This document shows positions 53,752 to 62,756 of a DNA stretch of 64,000 nt, piece after piece. Made by a program: the position numbers and the translations under genes. Positions within the stretch are counted from its first letter, which is position 1. Every line of letters starts with the position of its first letter. The DNA comes from JAJTFA01 sp051715425 (GTDB taxonomy: Bacteria; Bacteroidota; Bacteroidia; UKL13-3), in NCBI GenBank assembly GCA_051715425.1, contig JBPXJS010000008.1, positions 558,001 through 622,000 on the forward strand. The letters run 5' to 3'. The notes beneath the pieces are model-generated. The model was given only the letters and a program-made list of their open reading frames with translations, was not told where the DNA came from and did no database searches.

Positions 53752-54630
53752 ATGAAAGCTTACGTATTTCCAGGACAGGGTTCTCAATTCTCAGGAATGG
53801 GTAAAGACCTTTACGACAATAATGCTCAGGCAAAAGAATTATTTGAGCAAGCCAATTCCATATTAGGATTTGCCATCACAGAAACCATGTTCTCAGGAAC
53901 AGATGAAGAATTAAAACAAACCAGAGTAACACAACCTGCTATATTTTTGCACTCTGTAATTAAAGCAATAACCGCAGGCGATCAGTTTAAGCCTGATATG
54001 GTGGCAGGACATTCACTTGGTGAGTTCTCTGCATTGGTTGCCAATAAAACACTGCGTTTCGAAGATGCCCTTACATTGGTTTACAAACGTGCACTGGCTA
54101 TGCAAAAAGCATGTGAGTTACAACCTTCTACCATGGCCGCTGTATTGGGATTGGAAGATGCCAAAGTAGAAGAGATTTGTGCCTCTGTTACGGATGAAGT
54201 GGTGGTGGCAGCTAATTACAATTGCCCCGGACAGTTGGTTATTTCAGGAAGCATTAACGGAGTAAATAAGGCTTGCGAAATGCTTAAAGCAGCTGGAGCC
54301 AAACGGGCACTGGTATTACCTGTTGGTGGAGCTTTTCATTCTCCTTTGATGGAACCTGCAAGGGTAGAACTGCAGGAGGCCATCATGGCTACCCCGTTCA
54401 ACACTCCTGTATGCCCTGTTTACCAAAATGTTTCTGCGAAAGCCGAGCGCGATGTAGATACCATTAAACAAAACCTTATTGCCCAATTAACAGCCCCGGT
54501 AAAATGGACACAAAGTATTCAGGCCATGGTAACAGATGGTGCTGCCGAATTTATTGAATGTGGACCAGGAAATGTATTACAGGGTTTAGTAAAGAAAATC
54601 CACAAGGAAGCCATTACTGCTTCTCTATAA
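53752..54630 (+). CDS. fabD: Malonyl-CoA:ACP transacylase
   Basis: 292 residues. MKAYVFPGQGSQFSGMGKDL is the FabD N-terminus; the catalytic serine is in VAGHSLGEFSA and the histidine in GGAFHSPLM. GPGNVLQGLVKKI closes the fold. It loads malonyl groups on ACP for fatty-acid synthesis. A CATATTTG -7-like box lies about 30 bases upstream (53717-53724). It stands alone and ends at a terminator. Confidence 0.95.
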   Translation: MKAYVFPGQGSQFSGMGKDLYDNNAQAKELFEQANSILGFAITETMFSGTDEELKQTRVTQPAIFLHSVIKAITAGDQFKPDMVAGHSLGEFSALVANKTLRFEDALTLVYKRALAMQKACELQPSTMAAVLGLEDAKVEEICASVTDEVVVAANYNCPGQLVISGSINGVNKACEMLKAAGAKRALVLPVGGAFHSPLMEPARVELQEAIMATPFNTPVCPVYQNVSAKAERDVDTIKQNLIAQLTAPVKWTQSIQAMVTDGAAEFIECGPGNVLQGLVKKIHKEAITASL

Positions 54631-54649
54631 AATAAAAAACATTACACTT

Positions 54650-54686
54650 TAAAGGCTGTTCTGAACTCAGGCAGCCTTTATTTTTT
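54650..54686. terminator. Bidirectional terminator between fabD and a small membrane protein gene
   Basis: Stem TAAAGGCTG / CAGCCTTTA with a 13-base loop and T residues on the fabD side. Its right half overlaps the last codons of the convergent small gene. Confidence 0.75.
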
Positions 54687-54864
54687 GTTCCTGCTTATTG
54701 GCAGCCCTGAGCCATACTTCGGCTATACGCAGGCACAGTGGCATGGCTAAAAAGGCAAAACAAACAATAGCAAATATGGCTTGCTGAAAATCTGCCGTAA
54801 ACCCATTAATAAAACCCAAACCTAACAGAAATAGCAGCACAGATAGTGTAGTTTCTTTGTTCAT
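54667..54864 (-). CDS. Small two-helix membrane protein
   Basis: 65 residues with two hydrophobic segments (LSVLLFLLGLGFINGF and AIFAIVCFAFLAMPLCLRIA) and a basic, polar tail (NKQEQKIKAA). Function is not recognised. The minus-strand CAAATTTG at 54884-54891 is a one-mismatch -7 box, and a terminator overlaps the 3' end, so this is more likely a real gene than chance. Confidence 0.6.
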   Translation of the reverse strand: MNKETTLSVLLFLLGLGFINGFTADFQQAIFAIVCFAFLAMPLCLRIAEVWLRAANKQEQKIKAA

Positions 54865-54972
54865 TGTTTAACTATTAACACTTCAAATTTGACATAAGGA
54901 TATGTTCAAAATGTTAAGCAGGTTTTAAAAATGAGATAACTTAAATATAAGAGATTGTTAAGGGGGGTAAAT

Positions 54973-55007
54973 AAAAATGCCGTGCATCGGGAAAGCACGG
55001 CATTTTT
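54973..55007 (-). terminator. Rho-independent terminator of the FAH gene
   Basis: Stem AAAAATGCCGTGC / GCACGGCATTTTT with a 9-base loop, followed on the minus strand by ATTT. It ends the SecA-DeoC-SPOR-FAH gene run. Confidence 0.8.
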
Positions 55008-55031
55008 TATTCGATTAATAAAGAGAATATA

Positions 55032-56048
55032 TTAATTCGTTTCTGTTTGTTTCTTTAAAGCAAGAAGAGAAAAATCTGTATCCACCCGTTTAATGGTATT
55101 GCTTAAATGACCAAGCCCTGTTATTTCCATTTCCACTACATCACCATCTTGCAACCATTGCGGGGTATAGCTTTTATCGTGCAACAAACCGGTTCCGTTT
55201 AATTCCAGAAAACACCCGGTTCCAACAGTTCCTGACCCTATCACATCACCTGGCAGAATATCTGCCCCATAAGCGCAACGCTCCAGTATTTCGGCAAAGG
55301 TCCAGTCCATATCGCCCATGTTTCCTTCGCTAACCAGTTTACCATTTACCCAGCATTTCATATTCAGGTTATAGTTGTTTCCGGTATGGCCCGGTTTAGC
55401 AGGCACCTTGTAGGCTTCCAGTTCGTCAGGCGTTACAAAGTATGGACCTATTACAGTAGAAAAATCTTTCCCTTTTGCAGGCCCAAGACTTAGCAGCATT
55501 TCTTCCATCTGAAGGGTACGCGCACTCATATCATTCATAATCATATAGCCGGCAATATATTGATCTGCTTCTGCAGCTTTAATATTGCGTCCCTTCTTCC
55601 CTACCACAATAGCACCTTCCAGTTCAAAATCAAGTTTTTGAAAATGATCGGGCATACAGGCTACCACTCCTGGTCCCTGAATGGCATTGTGGTTGGTAAA
55701 ATAAAATATAGGAAACTGATCAAACTCCGGAATCATTGGTACACCGCGGTTTCTGCGGGCAGAAGCCACATGTTGCCTGAAAGCATAACCATCTCTGCAC
55801 GATGTTGGTTGAGGTACCGGGGCTTCCAGGGTCACCTCTTTCTCGCTGATAAATGCAGGACTTACCTTTTTAGCCTTTATATCTGCATCAAGCTGTTTGG
55901 CCTTATTCATTGCAGCTTCACCTGCAAACAAAAATTCACGCATATTATCAGGCAATGAAGCATCCAGCAGTTGCAAATCTGCTATTTGTCCTTCATGATA
56001 AATACCTAACCTGGTTTTATTCTGATAAGTATAAGTAACTAATTTCAT
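55032..56048 (-). CDS. Fumarylacetoacetate hydrolase family protein
   Basis: 338 residues. The FAH core is at about 130-330: FELEGAIVVGKKGRN (metal-binding acidic residues), MNDMSARTLQMEE and GDVIGSGTVGTGCF. The N-terminal 80 residues are the usual YisK-like extension. It probably cleaves or hydrates a 2-oxo or 3-oxo acid with Mg2+, such as an aromatic breakdown product. It closes a four-gene minus-strand run downstream of secA, 66 bases after the SPOR gene. Confidence 0.87.
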   Translation of the reverse strand: MKLVTYTYQNKTRLGIYHEGQIADLQLLDASLPDNMREFLFAGEAAMNKAKQLDADIKAKKVSPAFISEKEVTLEAPVPQPTSCRDGYAFRQHVASARRNRGVPMIPEFDQFPIFYFTNHNAIQGPGVVACMPDHFQKLDFELEGAIVVGKKGRNIKAAEADQYIAGYMIMNDMSARTLQMEEMLLSLGPAKGKDFSTVIGPYFVTPDELEAYKVPAKPGHTGNNYNLNMKCWVNGKLVSEGNMGDMDWTFAEILERCAYGADILPGDVIGSGTVGTGCFLELNGTGLLHDKSYTPQWLQDGDVVEMEITGLGHLSNTIKRVDTDFSLLALKKQTETN

Positions 56049-56114
56049 TTTAATATTTGTTGTTAAATGGGGCTATTTTTTATGTACTGCCAGTGTCTGT
56101 TACACCAGTTCTCA

Positions 56115-56528
56115 TTACAGTTTTGGTAGTTTAATTTTATCGGGCACAATAATGACCTGCTGAAACTCGCTCAGCATTTTTTTATACATGGCGTGGGCTT
56201 CCAGCTTGTTTCTGTAGTCACCCACCCTTACTCTGAAATTTGGTTGCTGATAAATGAGGTATGCTTCCACATCAGGAAACAATTGCAAAAATTTGGTACG
56301 GGCTTCAATAGCGCCTTTTCTGTCGGAATGAGAAAAAATCTGTATGCGATACCCTTGTATTCCATCATTCAGTTTGTTTTCAATGATGTTTTTCTCAATC
56401 AGTGAATCAACTGAGGCATTACTGATTACCTCTGTATATTTCTGCTGGGCGGCAACGTTGTGTGCACCAGCCATAAGGATAAATAATGCTGCAATGGGAT
56501 AAAAAATATTTCTATCTGTTAATTGCAT
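56115..56528 (-). CDS. Secreted SPOR-domain protein
   Basis: 137 residues with a signal peptide (FYPIAALFILMAGAHNVAAQ). The SPOR domain fills the rest (GYRIQIFSHSDRKGAIEART, FRVRVGDYRNKLEAHAMYKKM). SPOR domains bind denuded peptidoglycan at division sites, so this small protein may act in cell-wall remodelling. It lies 5 bases after deoC with which it is likely cotranscribed. Confidence 0.87.
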   Translation of the reverse strand: MQLTDRNIFYPIAALFILMAGAHNVAAQQKYTEVISNASVDSLIEKNIIENKLNDGIQGYRIQIFSHSDRKGAIEARTKFLQLFPDVEAYLIYQQPNFRVRVGDYRNKLEAHAMYKKMLSEFQQVIIVPDKIKLPKL

Positions 56529-56533
56529 GGGAG

Positions 56534-57211
56534 TTATTCCGCGTTTTCTGTACCTGCTATTTTAATACCTGATGAAGTTCCAATCTTAGAAGCACCGGCC
56601 TGTATCAGCTTCTCTGCAAATTCCCTGTCGCGTATACCACCGGCAGCTTTAATTTTTATTTTGGCCGGAAGGATTTTTCTCATTAAGGTAACTGCTTCAA
56701 CAGTTGCTCCTGTTGGGGCATATCCGGTTGATGTTTTTACAAAATCAGCCTCACAGTCTATACAAATGCGGCAAGCCCTTTCAATTTCCTCCTCACTAAG
56801 ATAAGCGGTTTCTATAATCACCTTGCACTGTTTATTCTGAAGGTGACAAGCCGTAATTACAGCCTGAATATCGTTTTGTACGGCTGCAAAATCACCTGCT
56901 TTAAATGCAGCAATATTCATCACCATATCAATTTCATCGGCACCGGAAATGATTGCTTTTTTTGTTTCCTCTACTTTTGCTGCTACGGTAGAATATCCCA
57001 TAGGAAAACCTACCACCGTAACTATTCTTACCGGGGCCTTCTTTATTGTTTTTTTAGCCAGTTGCACATAATATGGAGGCACACATACCCCATAAAAATG
57101 ATGTGCTACCGCTTCTTCACACAACGTAATAATATCCTGCTGATTACAATCCGGCCTCAGGATAGTGTGTTCGATATACGGTGCCAGTGATGTTGTTTCC
57201 ATTATTTCCAT
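56534..57211 (-). CDS. deoC: Deoxyribose-phosphate aldolase
   Basis: 225 residues (the Met at 57202 is an alternative start). The Schiff-base lysine is in DFVKTSTGYAP, with the second active lysine in VKVIIETAYLSEEE and the phosphate site in IKAAGGIRD and ASKIGTSSG. It splits 2-deoxyribose 5-phosphate to glyceraldehyde 3-phosphate and acetaldehyde. It follows secA by 21 bases, a common accident of gene order in some Bacteroidota. Confidence 0.94.
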   Translation of the reverse strand: MEIMETTSLAPYIEHTILRPDCNQQDIITLCEEAVAHHFYGVCVPPYYVQLAKKTIKKAPVRIVTVVGFPMGYSTVAAKVEETKKAIISGADEIDMVMNIAAFKAGDFAAVQNDIQAVITACHLQNKQCKVIIETAYLSEEEIERACRICIDCEADFVKTSTGYAPTGATVEAVTLMRKILPAKIKIKAAGGIRDREFAEKLIQAGASKIGTSSGIKIAGTENAE

Positions 57212-57232
57212 AGCTAAATTATTCTCTTTTTA

Positions 57233-60200
57233 TTAAGCCTCGTCTTTACCATGACAAGCTTTGTACTTTTTACCACTACCGCAAGGGCAAGGATCATTGC
57301 GTCCTATTTTAACCACGCCCTTTACCTGTTGCTGTTTAATGGTTTCCTGTGTATTGCCCGCTGCTGCCATAGCCGCTGCCCGTTGAGCCTCTGCTATTTC
57401 ATCCGTACGGCTGGTTTGTAACCTTTCCTGTTTCCGCTGAACCTGTGCCTCCTGAACATTATTGGCATTTTCAACAGGAATAAATGCTTTAAACAGCATA
57501 GATAGTACATCCCTGTTTATTCTGCTCAACATGGCTTTAAAAAGGTTAAATGATTCCAGCTTATAAATAAGCAGCGGATCTTTTTGCTCGAACACCGCAT
57601 TTTGTGCAGATTGTTTTAATTCATCCATCTCACGCAGATGTTCTTTCCACTCGTCATCAATAATCCAAAGGGTGGCGAATTTCTCAAATGTTTTGGTTAA
57701 TTCCTTCCCATGTGTTTCGTATGCCTTTTTAAGGTTAACAGGTATTTGCATACCCCTGATACCATCAGTAAACGGCACTGCAATATTTTCTATCTGGCCT
57801 CCTCTGTTGGTATACAAATCATTAATTACCGGGAAGGCATCTTTTGCAATGGTTTCGTTTTTATGCAGATAATGTTTCAATAAATCTTCAAACAATATAT
57901 CTGCCACCTGTTCGGTTTTGCCATTCATAAACTCCGCCTCACCAATAGCTGGCTCGTAGGCAAACAAGCGCAAACATTCGAACTTAAACTCCTGAAAATT
58001 CTTCTGATCCTGATAAATCTCCACTAACTCATGGCTCAGGTCGGCAAGCATATTGTTGATATCCAAACCCAGTTTATCGCCATATAATGCATTTCTGCGT
58101 TTGGTATAAATCACCTCACGTTGCGAGTTCATCACATCATCATACTCCAGCAAACGTTTACGTATACCGAAATTATTTTGCTCTACTTTACGCTGTGCAC
58201 GCTCAATATTTTTGGTAATCATGGAGTGTTCGATATTCTCGCCCTCTTTCATTCCCAAACGATCCATGATGGATGAGATACGTTCACTTCCGAACAAACG
58301 CATCAGGTCATCTTCCAATGAAACATAAAACCTCGAAGATCCCGGATCACCCTGACGACCTGCACGACCACGCAACTGACGGTCAACCCGCCTCGACTCA
58401 TGGCGCTCTGTACCAATAATGGCCAATCCTCCTGCTTCTTTTACTCCGGCACCAAGTTTAATATCCGTACCACGACCAGCCATATTGGTAGCAATGGTTA
58501 CCGAACTTTTTTGTCCTGCCTCGGCCACAATATCTGCCTCACGCTGGTGTTGTTTTGCATTTAATACATTATGCCTGATTTTGCGCAAGGTCAACATCCT
58601 GCCAAGCAACTCTGATACTTCTACCGATGTGGTACCAACAAGCACCGGCCTTCCGGCTTCGGTTAACTTTACTATCTCATCTATTACCGCATTGTACTTT
58701 TCGCGTTTGGTTTTATAGATCACATCATTTTCATCCTTACGCAAAATAGCTCTGTTGGTAGGAATTACAATTACATCCAGCTTGTATATTTCCCAAAACT
58801 CTCCGGCTTCTGTCTCCGCTGTACCGGTCATACCGGCAAGCTTATGATACATACGGAAATAATTTTGAAGGGTAATGGTGGCATAAGTTTGGGTCGCAGC
58901 TTCCACCTTCACATTTTCTTTAGCTTCTATGGCCTGATGTAATCCATCGCTGTACCTTCTGCCTTCCAGCACACGGCCGGTTTGCTCGTCTACAATTTTA
59001 ACTTTTGCATCCGCAATAATATACTCCACATCACGGTCGTAAAGGCAATAGGCTTTCAGCAATTGATTTACGGCATGAATCCGTTCTGATTTAATGGAGA
59101 AATCAAGCATCAACTGTTCTTTTCTTTTCAACTTCTCCTCTTCAGTGATGGTTAATTTTTCAATCTCTGCAATTTCACTTCCAACATCAGGAATAATAAA
59201 AAACTGCGGGTCTTCACCATTAGCAGTAATAAGCTCTACGCCCTTATCAGAAAGTTCTACGCTATTGTGTTTTTCATCAATTACAAAATACAAATCAGCA
59301 TCTACCTTATGCATTTCTTTCGACTGATCCTGCATGAAGAAGTTTTCCGTTTTGTTAAGAATCCCGCGCATACCCTGCTCTCCCAGAAACTTAATTAACG
59401 CACTGTTTTTTGGTAAGCCGCGATAAGCCTGTAATAACTTAAAGCCACCTTCTTTTTCATTACCGGCTGTAATCAGTTTTTTTGCATCGGCCAATGCCGT
59501 ATTTAAATATGTTTTTTGTGTATTAACCAGCTTTTCAATTCTGGGTTTCAAGGCATAAAACTGCTGATCATCTCCTTTAGGAACGGGACCTGAAATAATC
59601 AATGGCGTTCTGGCATCGTCAATCAATACGGAATCCACCTCATCCACCATGGCGTAGTGGTGTTTCCGCTGCACCAGTTCTGCAGTATCGCGGCTCATAT
59701 TATCGCGGAGGTAATCAAAACCAAATTCATTATTGGTACCGTATATAATATCGGCCATGTAAGCACTTCTTCTTTCAGGAGAGTTGGGTTGATGATAGTC
59801 GATACAATCAACCTTTAATCCATGAAATTCAAACAGAGGTCCGTTCCACTCGCAATCCCTTCGTGCCAGGTAATCATTTACCGTAACAATATGAACACCT
59901 TGTCCGGAAAGTGCGTTGAGGTATGCCGGTAAAGTAGAAACGAGGGTTTTACCTTCACCGGTTGCCATTTCTGAAATTTTTCCCTGATGCAATACGATAC
60001 CACCAATAAGCTGCACATCATAATGCACCATACTCCAGTTGATCATCGTACCAGCTGCTTCCCAGCTATTGCTCCAGATAGCTTTGTCGCCTTCAATACG
60101 CACCGGCTTTTTAGAGCGGATACTTAATTCCTTATCCAGTTCTGTTGCAGTAACAGAGAGTTCTTTATCCTCCGTGAGCCTGCGGGCTGTTTCTTTTACC

Positions 60201-60550
60201 ACAGCAAATGCTTCCGGTAAAATTTCCATCAGCACCTTCTCCAACTCCTCGTCTCTTTGTTTCTGTAGTTTTTCTATTTCCTTATACAGGTCTTCCTTCT
60301 CATGAAGGTTTATATCAGGTACCTCTGTTTTAACTTTCAGAGCGGCAACCTCCGCGTCTATATCTGAGAGATAATCCTGTATTCTTTTTTTAAACTGAAT
60401 CGTTTTACCACGTAAATCATCATTGCTGATTTGACGTAACTTATCAAATTCAATATTTATTTCTTTTACCAAAGGAAGAATATCCTTCAGGTCTCTTTCC
60501 GATTTACTTCCAAAAACTTTTGTAAGCGCTTTAAAAACTGTTCCTATCAT
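57233..60550 (-). CDS. secA: Protein translocase ATPase SecA
   Basis: 1105 residues, longer than the roughly 900 of E. coli SecA, as is usual in Bacteroidota. Walker A is in GEGKTLVSTLPAYL, Walker B in DEVDSVLIDDARTPLI, and the helicase motif in GTDIKLG. The C-terminal zinc motif is NDPCPCGSGKKYKACHG, which links to SecB-like clients. An insertion of about 100 residues sits between the two nucleotide-binding folds. It drives Sec export, so it is needed for all the signal-peptide proteins listed here, including the T9SS cargos. Confidence 0.97.
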   Translation of the reverse strand: MIGTVFKALTKVFGSKSERDLKDILPLVKEINIEFDKLRQISNDDLRGKTIQFKKRIQDYLSDIDAEVAALKVKTEVPDINLHEKEDLYKEIEKLQKQRDEELEKVLMEILPEAFAVVKETARRLTEDKELSVTATELDKELSIRSKKPVRIEGDKAIWSNSWEAAGTMINWSMVHYDVQLIGGIVLHQGKISEMATGEGKTLVSTLPAYLNALSGQGVHIVTVNDYLARRDCEWNGPLFEFHGLKVDCIDYHQPNSPERRSAYMADIIYGTNNEFGFDYLRDNMSRDTAELVQRKHHYAMVDEVDSVLIDDARTPLIISGPVPKGDDQQFYALKPRIEKLVNTQKTYLNTALADAKKLITAGNEKEGGFKLLQAYRGLPKNSALIKFLGEQGMRGILNKTENFFMQDQSKEMHKVDADLYFVIDEKHNSVELSDKGVELITANGEDPQFFIIPDVGSEIAEIEKLTITEEEKLKRKEQLMLDFSIKSERIHAVNQLLKAYCLYDRDVEYIIADAKVKIVDEQTGRVLEGRRYSDGLHQAIEAKENVKVEAATQTYATITLQNYFRMYHKLAGMTGTAETEAGEFWEIYKLDVIVIPTNRAILRKDENDVIYKTKREKYNAVIDEIVKLTEAGRPVLVGTTSVEVSELLGRMLTLRKIRHNVLNAKQHQREADIVAEAGQKSSVTIATNMAGRGTDIKLGAGVKEAGGLAIIGTERHESRRVDRQLRGRAGRQGDPGSSRFYVSLEDDLMRLFGSERISSIMDRLGMKEGENIEHSMITKNIERAQRKVEQNNFGIRKRLLEYDDVMNSQREVIYTKRRNALYGDKLGLDINNMLADLSHELVEIYQDQKNFQEFKFECLRLFAYEPAIGEAEFMNGKTEQVADILFEDLLKHYLHKNETIAKDAFPVINDLYTNRGGQIENIAVPFTDGIRGMQIPVNLKKAYETHGKELTKTFEKFATLWIIDDEWKEHLREMDELKQSAQNAVFEQKDPLLIYKLESFNLFKAMLSRINRDVLSMLFKAFIPVENANNVQEAQVQRKQERLQTSRTDEIAEAQRAAAMAAAGNTQETIKQQQVKGVVKIGRNDPCPCGSGKKYKACHGKDEA

Positions 60551-60600
60551 TAAAATTAATCGCGTTAAGGGCCGTAAAAATAATACAATTTGCCAATAGC

Positions 60601-60625
60601 TTATGAGTGTTTTTTACACTCATAA
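60601..60625. promoter_or_regulatory. Palindrome TTATGAGTGT-N5-ACACTCATAA between secA and an outer membrane protein gene
   Basis: A perfect 10+10 base inverted repeat with a TTTTT loop in the divergent gap, 51 bases before secA and 70 before the outer membrane gene. The core GAGTG/CACTC is shared with the tandem palindromes before the multicopper oxidase. It has no T-tract beyond the arm, so it is more likely a protein site than a terminator. Confidence 0.55.
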
Positions 60626-60694
60626 ATAAAGCCACTCATCTTTTTTTGCCAATTTGGCACGATTTTCATTAAAATTAAACTTTATTTTGAATCT

Positions 60695-61543
60695 ATGAAA
60701 CCACCAGTAAAAACCTTACTTTTTGTAATCGCCTCATTTTCTTTTGTGTATACACAAGCTCAAAACCCCAGGGTTAAATCCACTGGAAACAATCCCGGAG
60801 CAGCAAAAACCACCACATCGTCCAACAATGCAGCTCCTTCCTCCGAAAATGCTGCAAAAAGAGCTGATAGTAAAGAGCAGGTGGTATTAAATTTCAACTT
60901 CGCCCTTGGCATTCCTGACGGGGAGTTTAGAACGGTGAGTAATAACAACTGGGCCTATGGTTTTACCGGGTATATTGCCTACAATCCCTTTCACGATATA
61001 CTTGATAATGATTATATCCGCCCTTTTTTATTGGGTTTGCAGCTGGAATATTTATGGTTCGATTCAAAATCAGATGATTATAATTTTGAAGATGCCTTTA
61101 CCCGCTCTGTAGTAAATTCAAAGGTTTCAACAGGAGCATTTGCCATTGGCCTTGCCGGCCGGTCTGAATTTATTAGCAAAATAGCATACCCTTTTATTGA
61201 ATACAATGCCGGTTTCCGTTTTTTTAGTGGCTCGCACGATATTACCTATACCCGCTCTGCAAAATCTGGTGTGAGTGGCAATCAGCAAAATGTAAATGAA
61301 AGTTTTTCCAAAAACCTTGAATCTGATGTAGTTGGTTATTACGGATGGGCTGCAGGTATAGGGGTAAACTGTAATAACTTGCGTATTGAATTTAAGCTGG
61401 CCTATCAATATGGGGGCCGGGCCCGTTATGTTGATCCTGAAACTGTTACATTTAATCAGGCTGATAATAGTGTTTCTTATTCCACCAAATCGTCTTCTAC
61501 AGATATGTACATTCCTCAGATAGGTATTTCTACTACATTCTGA
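60695..61543 (+). CDS. Outer membrane beta-barrel protein
   Basis: 282 residues with a signal peptide (LLFVIASFSFVYTQAQ). A low-complexity linker (KTTTSSNNAAPSSENAAKR) follows. About eight alternating hydrophobic strands (NFALGIPDGEF, WAYGFTGYIAYN, IRPFLLGLQLEYLWF, RIEFKLAYQYGG) end in ISTTF, with a terminal Phe as for BamA targeting. It is probably a small porin-like or assembly protein. The role is unknown. Confidence 0.8.
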   Translation: MKPPVKTLLFVIASFSFVYTQAQNPRVKSTGNNPGAAKTTTSSNNAAPSSENAAKRADSKEQVVLNFNFALGIPDGEFRTVSNNNWAYGFTGYIAYNPFHDILDNDYIRPFLLGLQLEYLWFDSKSDDYNFEDAFTRSVVNSKVSTGAFAIGLAGRSEFISKIAYPFIEYNAGFRFFSGSHDITYTRSAKSGVSGNQQNVNESFSKNLESDVVGYYGWAAGIGVNCNNLRIEFKLAYQYGGRARYVDPETVTFNQADNSVSYSTKSSSTDMYIPQIGISTTF

Positions 61544-61715
61544 TGCGTGCGTAACTGTTTTCGCCACCCCATATACAATACCCTCTTTACATCATACGTT
61601 TCTTATCCGACCTCTGATTTTAATTTTCAATTTGGTTAACGTAACGGCTTAAACCCGGGTGAATAAAGGCTTATAGAGCTATCAAAAAAAAACATTAAAA
61701 AAAGGCGAAACCACA

Positions 61716-61723
61716 TACTTTTG
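61716..61723 (+). promoter_or_regulatory. -7 box TACTTTTG before metF
   Basis: Exact TAnnTTTG match 19 bases before the ATG. The same octamer precedes the Na/Pi transporter gene. Confidence 0.5.
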
Positions 61724-61742
61724 TATTCAGTTATATAGATAT

Positions 61743-62696
61743 ATGAAGCTTACGGAAATACTTAGCAACAGCAAAGAGACCTTGTTCTCTATTGAAATAC
61801 TTCCTCCTCTGAAAGGTAAGGATATCAAATCCCTGTATGAGGGAATTGATCCGTTGATGGAATTTAAACCGGCATTTATTGATGTAACTTATCATAGGGA
61901 AGAATATATTCTTCGTAAGCGCAAAGACGGAGGTTTTGATAAGGTGTATACCCGCAAACGACCTGGCACAGTAGCCATTTGCGCTGCTATAATGAACAGG
62001 TATAAGGTAGAAGCTGTTCCCCACCTGATTTGTGGCGGATTTAGCAAAGAGGAAACAGAGAACGCTTTGATTGATCTAAATTTTCTTGGTATTCAGAATG
62101 TGCTTGCCTTACGTGGTGATGGAATTAAGAACGAGCCCAATTTTATACCGGAGCCTGATGGCAACAAAAATTCACAGGAATTACTCGAACAGGTAATGAA
62201 TATGAACAAGGGCCGTTATCTGGACGAAGAACTGGAAAATGCCACCCCAACTAACTTTTGTATTGGTGTAGCCGGTTATCCAGAAAAACATTTTGAGGCA
62301 CCAAATATGATGAGTGATTTGAAATGGCTTAAGGCCAAGGTGGATAATGGGGCCAATTATATTGTAACCCAAATGTTTTTTAACAACAGGAAATTTACTG
62401 AGTTTGTAGAGAAATGCCGCGAAATGGGCATCACCATACCTATTATTCCAGGACTGAAGCCTTTAACCACTAAAAAACAACTAACTATTTTGCCTAAAAT
62501 ATTTCATATTGATATTCCGGAAGAACTGGTGGAAGCTGTAGAAAAATGTAAGGATGATAAAGCCGTAAAACAGGCCGGTATTGAATGGTGCATTCAGCAA
62601 TCAAAAGAGTTAAAACAGGCCGGTGTTCCTGTTCTACATTATTATACGATGGGATTAAGCGAAACAACCAAAGCCATTGCATCCAAAGTGTTTTAA
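61743..62696 (+). CDS. metF: Methylenetetrahydrofolate reductase
   Basis: 317 residues. FSIEILPPLKGKDIKSLYEG is the MetF opening (Glu in the FxxE motif), followed by FIDVTYHREE, PHLICGGFSKEE, ALRGDGI and TQMFFNN. It reduces 5,10-methylene-THF to 5-methyl-THF with FAD and NADH, supplying methionine synthesis. No metH or metE gene is next to it. It is transcribed alone, from a TACTTTTG promoter to a bidirectional terminator. Confidence 0.95.
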   Translation: MKLTEILSNSKETLFSIEILPPLKGKDIKSLYEGIDPLMEFKPAFIDVTYHREEYILRKRKDGGFDKVYTRKRPGTVAICAAIMNRYKVEAVPHLICGGFSKEETENALIDLNFLGIQNVLALRGDGIKNEPNFIPEPDGNKNSQELLEQVMNMNKGRYLDEELENATPTNFCIGVAGYPEKHFEAPNMMSDLKWLKAKVDNGANYIVTQMFFNNRKFTEFVEKCREMGITIPIIPGLKPLTTKKQLTILPKIFHIDIPEELVEAVEKCKDDKAVKQAGIEWCIQQSKELKQAGVPVLHYYTMGLSETTKAIASKVF

Positions 62697-62721
62697 GAGC
62701 CCATAAAGAACATATACTATA

Positions 62722-62756
62722 AAATAAAAAGCCCTGCATGAGGGCTTTTTATTTTT
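62722..62756. terminator. Bidirectional terminator between metF and msrA
   Basis: Stem AAATAAAAAGCCCT / AGGGCTTTTTATTT with a GCATG loop, A residues on one side and T residues on the other. It serves both convergent genes; its end overlaps the msrA stop codon. Confidence 0.85.

Noticed and set aside
60601..60625. Terminator of secA or the outer membrane gene
   Set aside because: Both genes run away from this site, so nothing ends here; there is also no T-tract after the arm.
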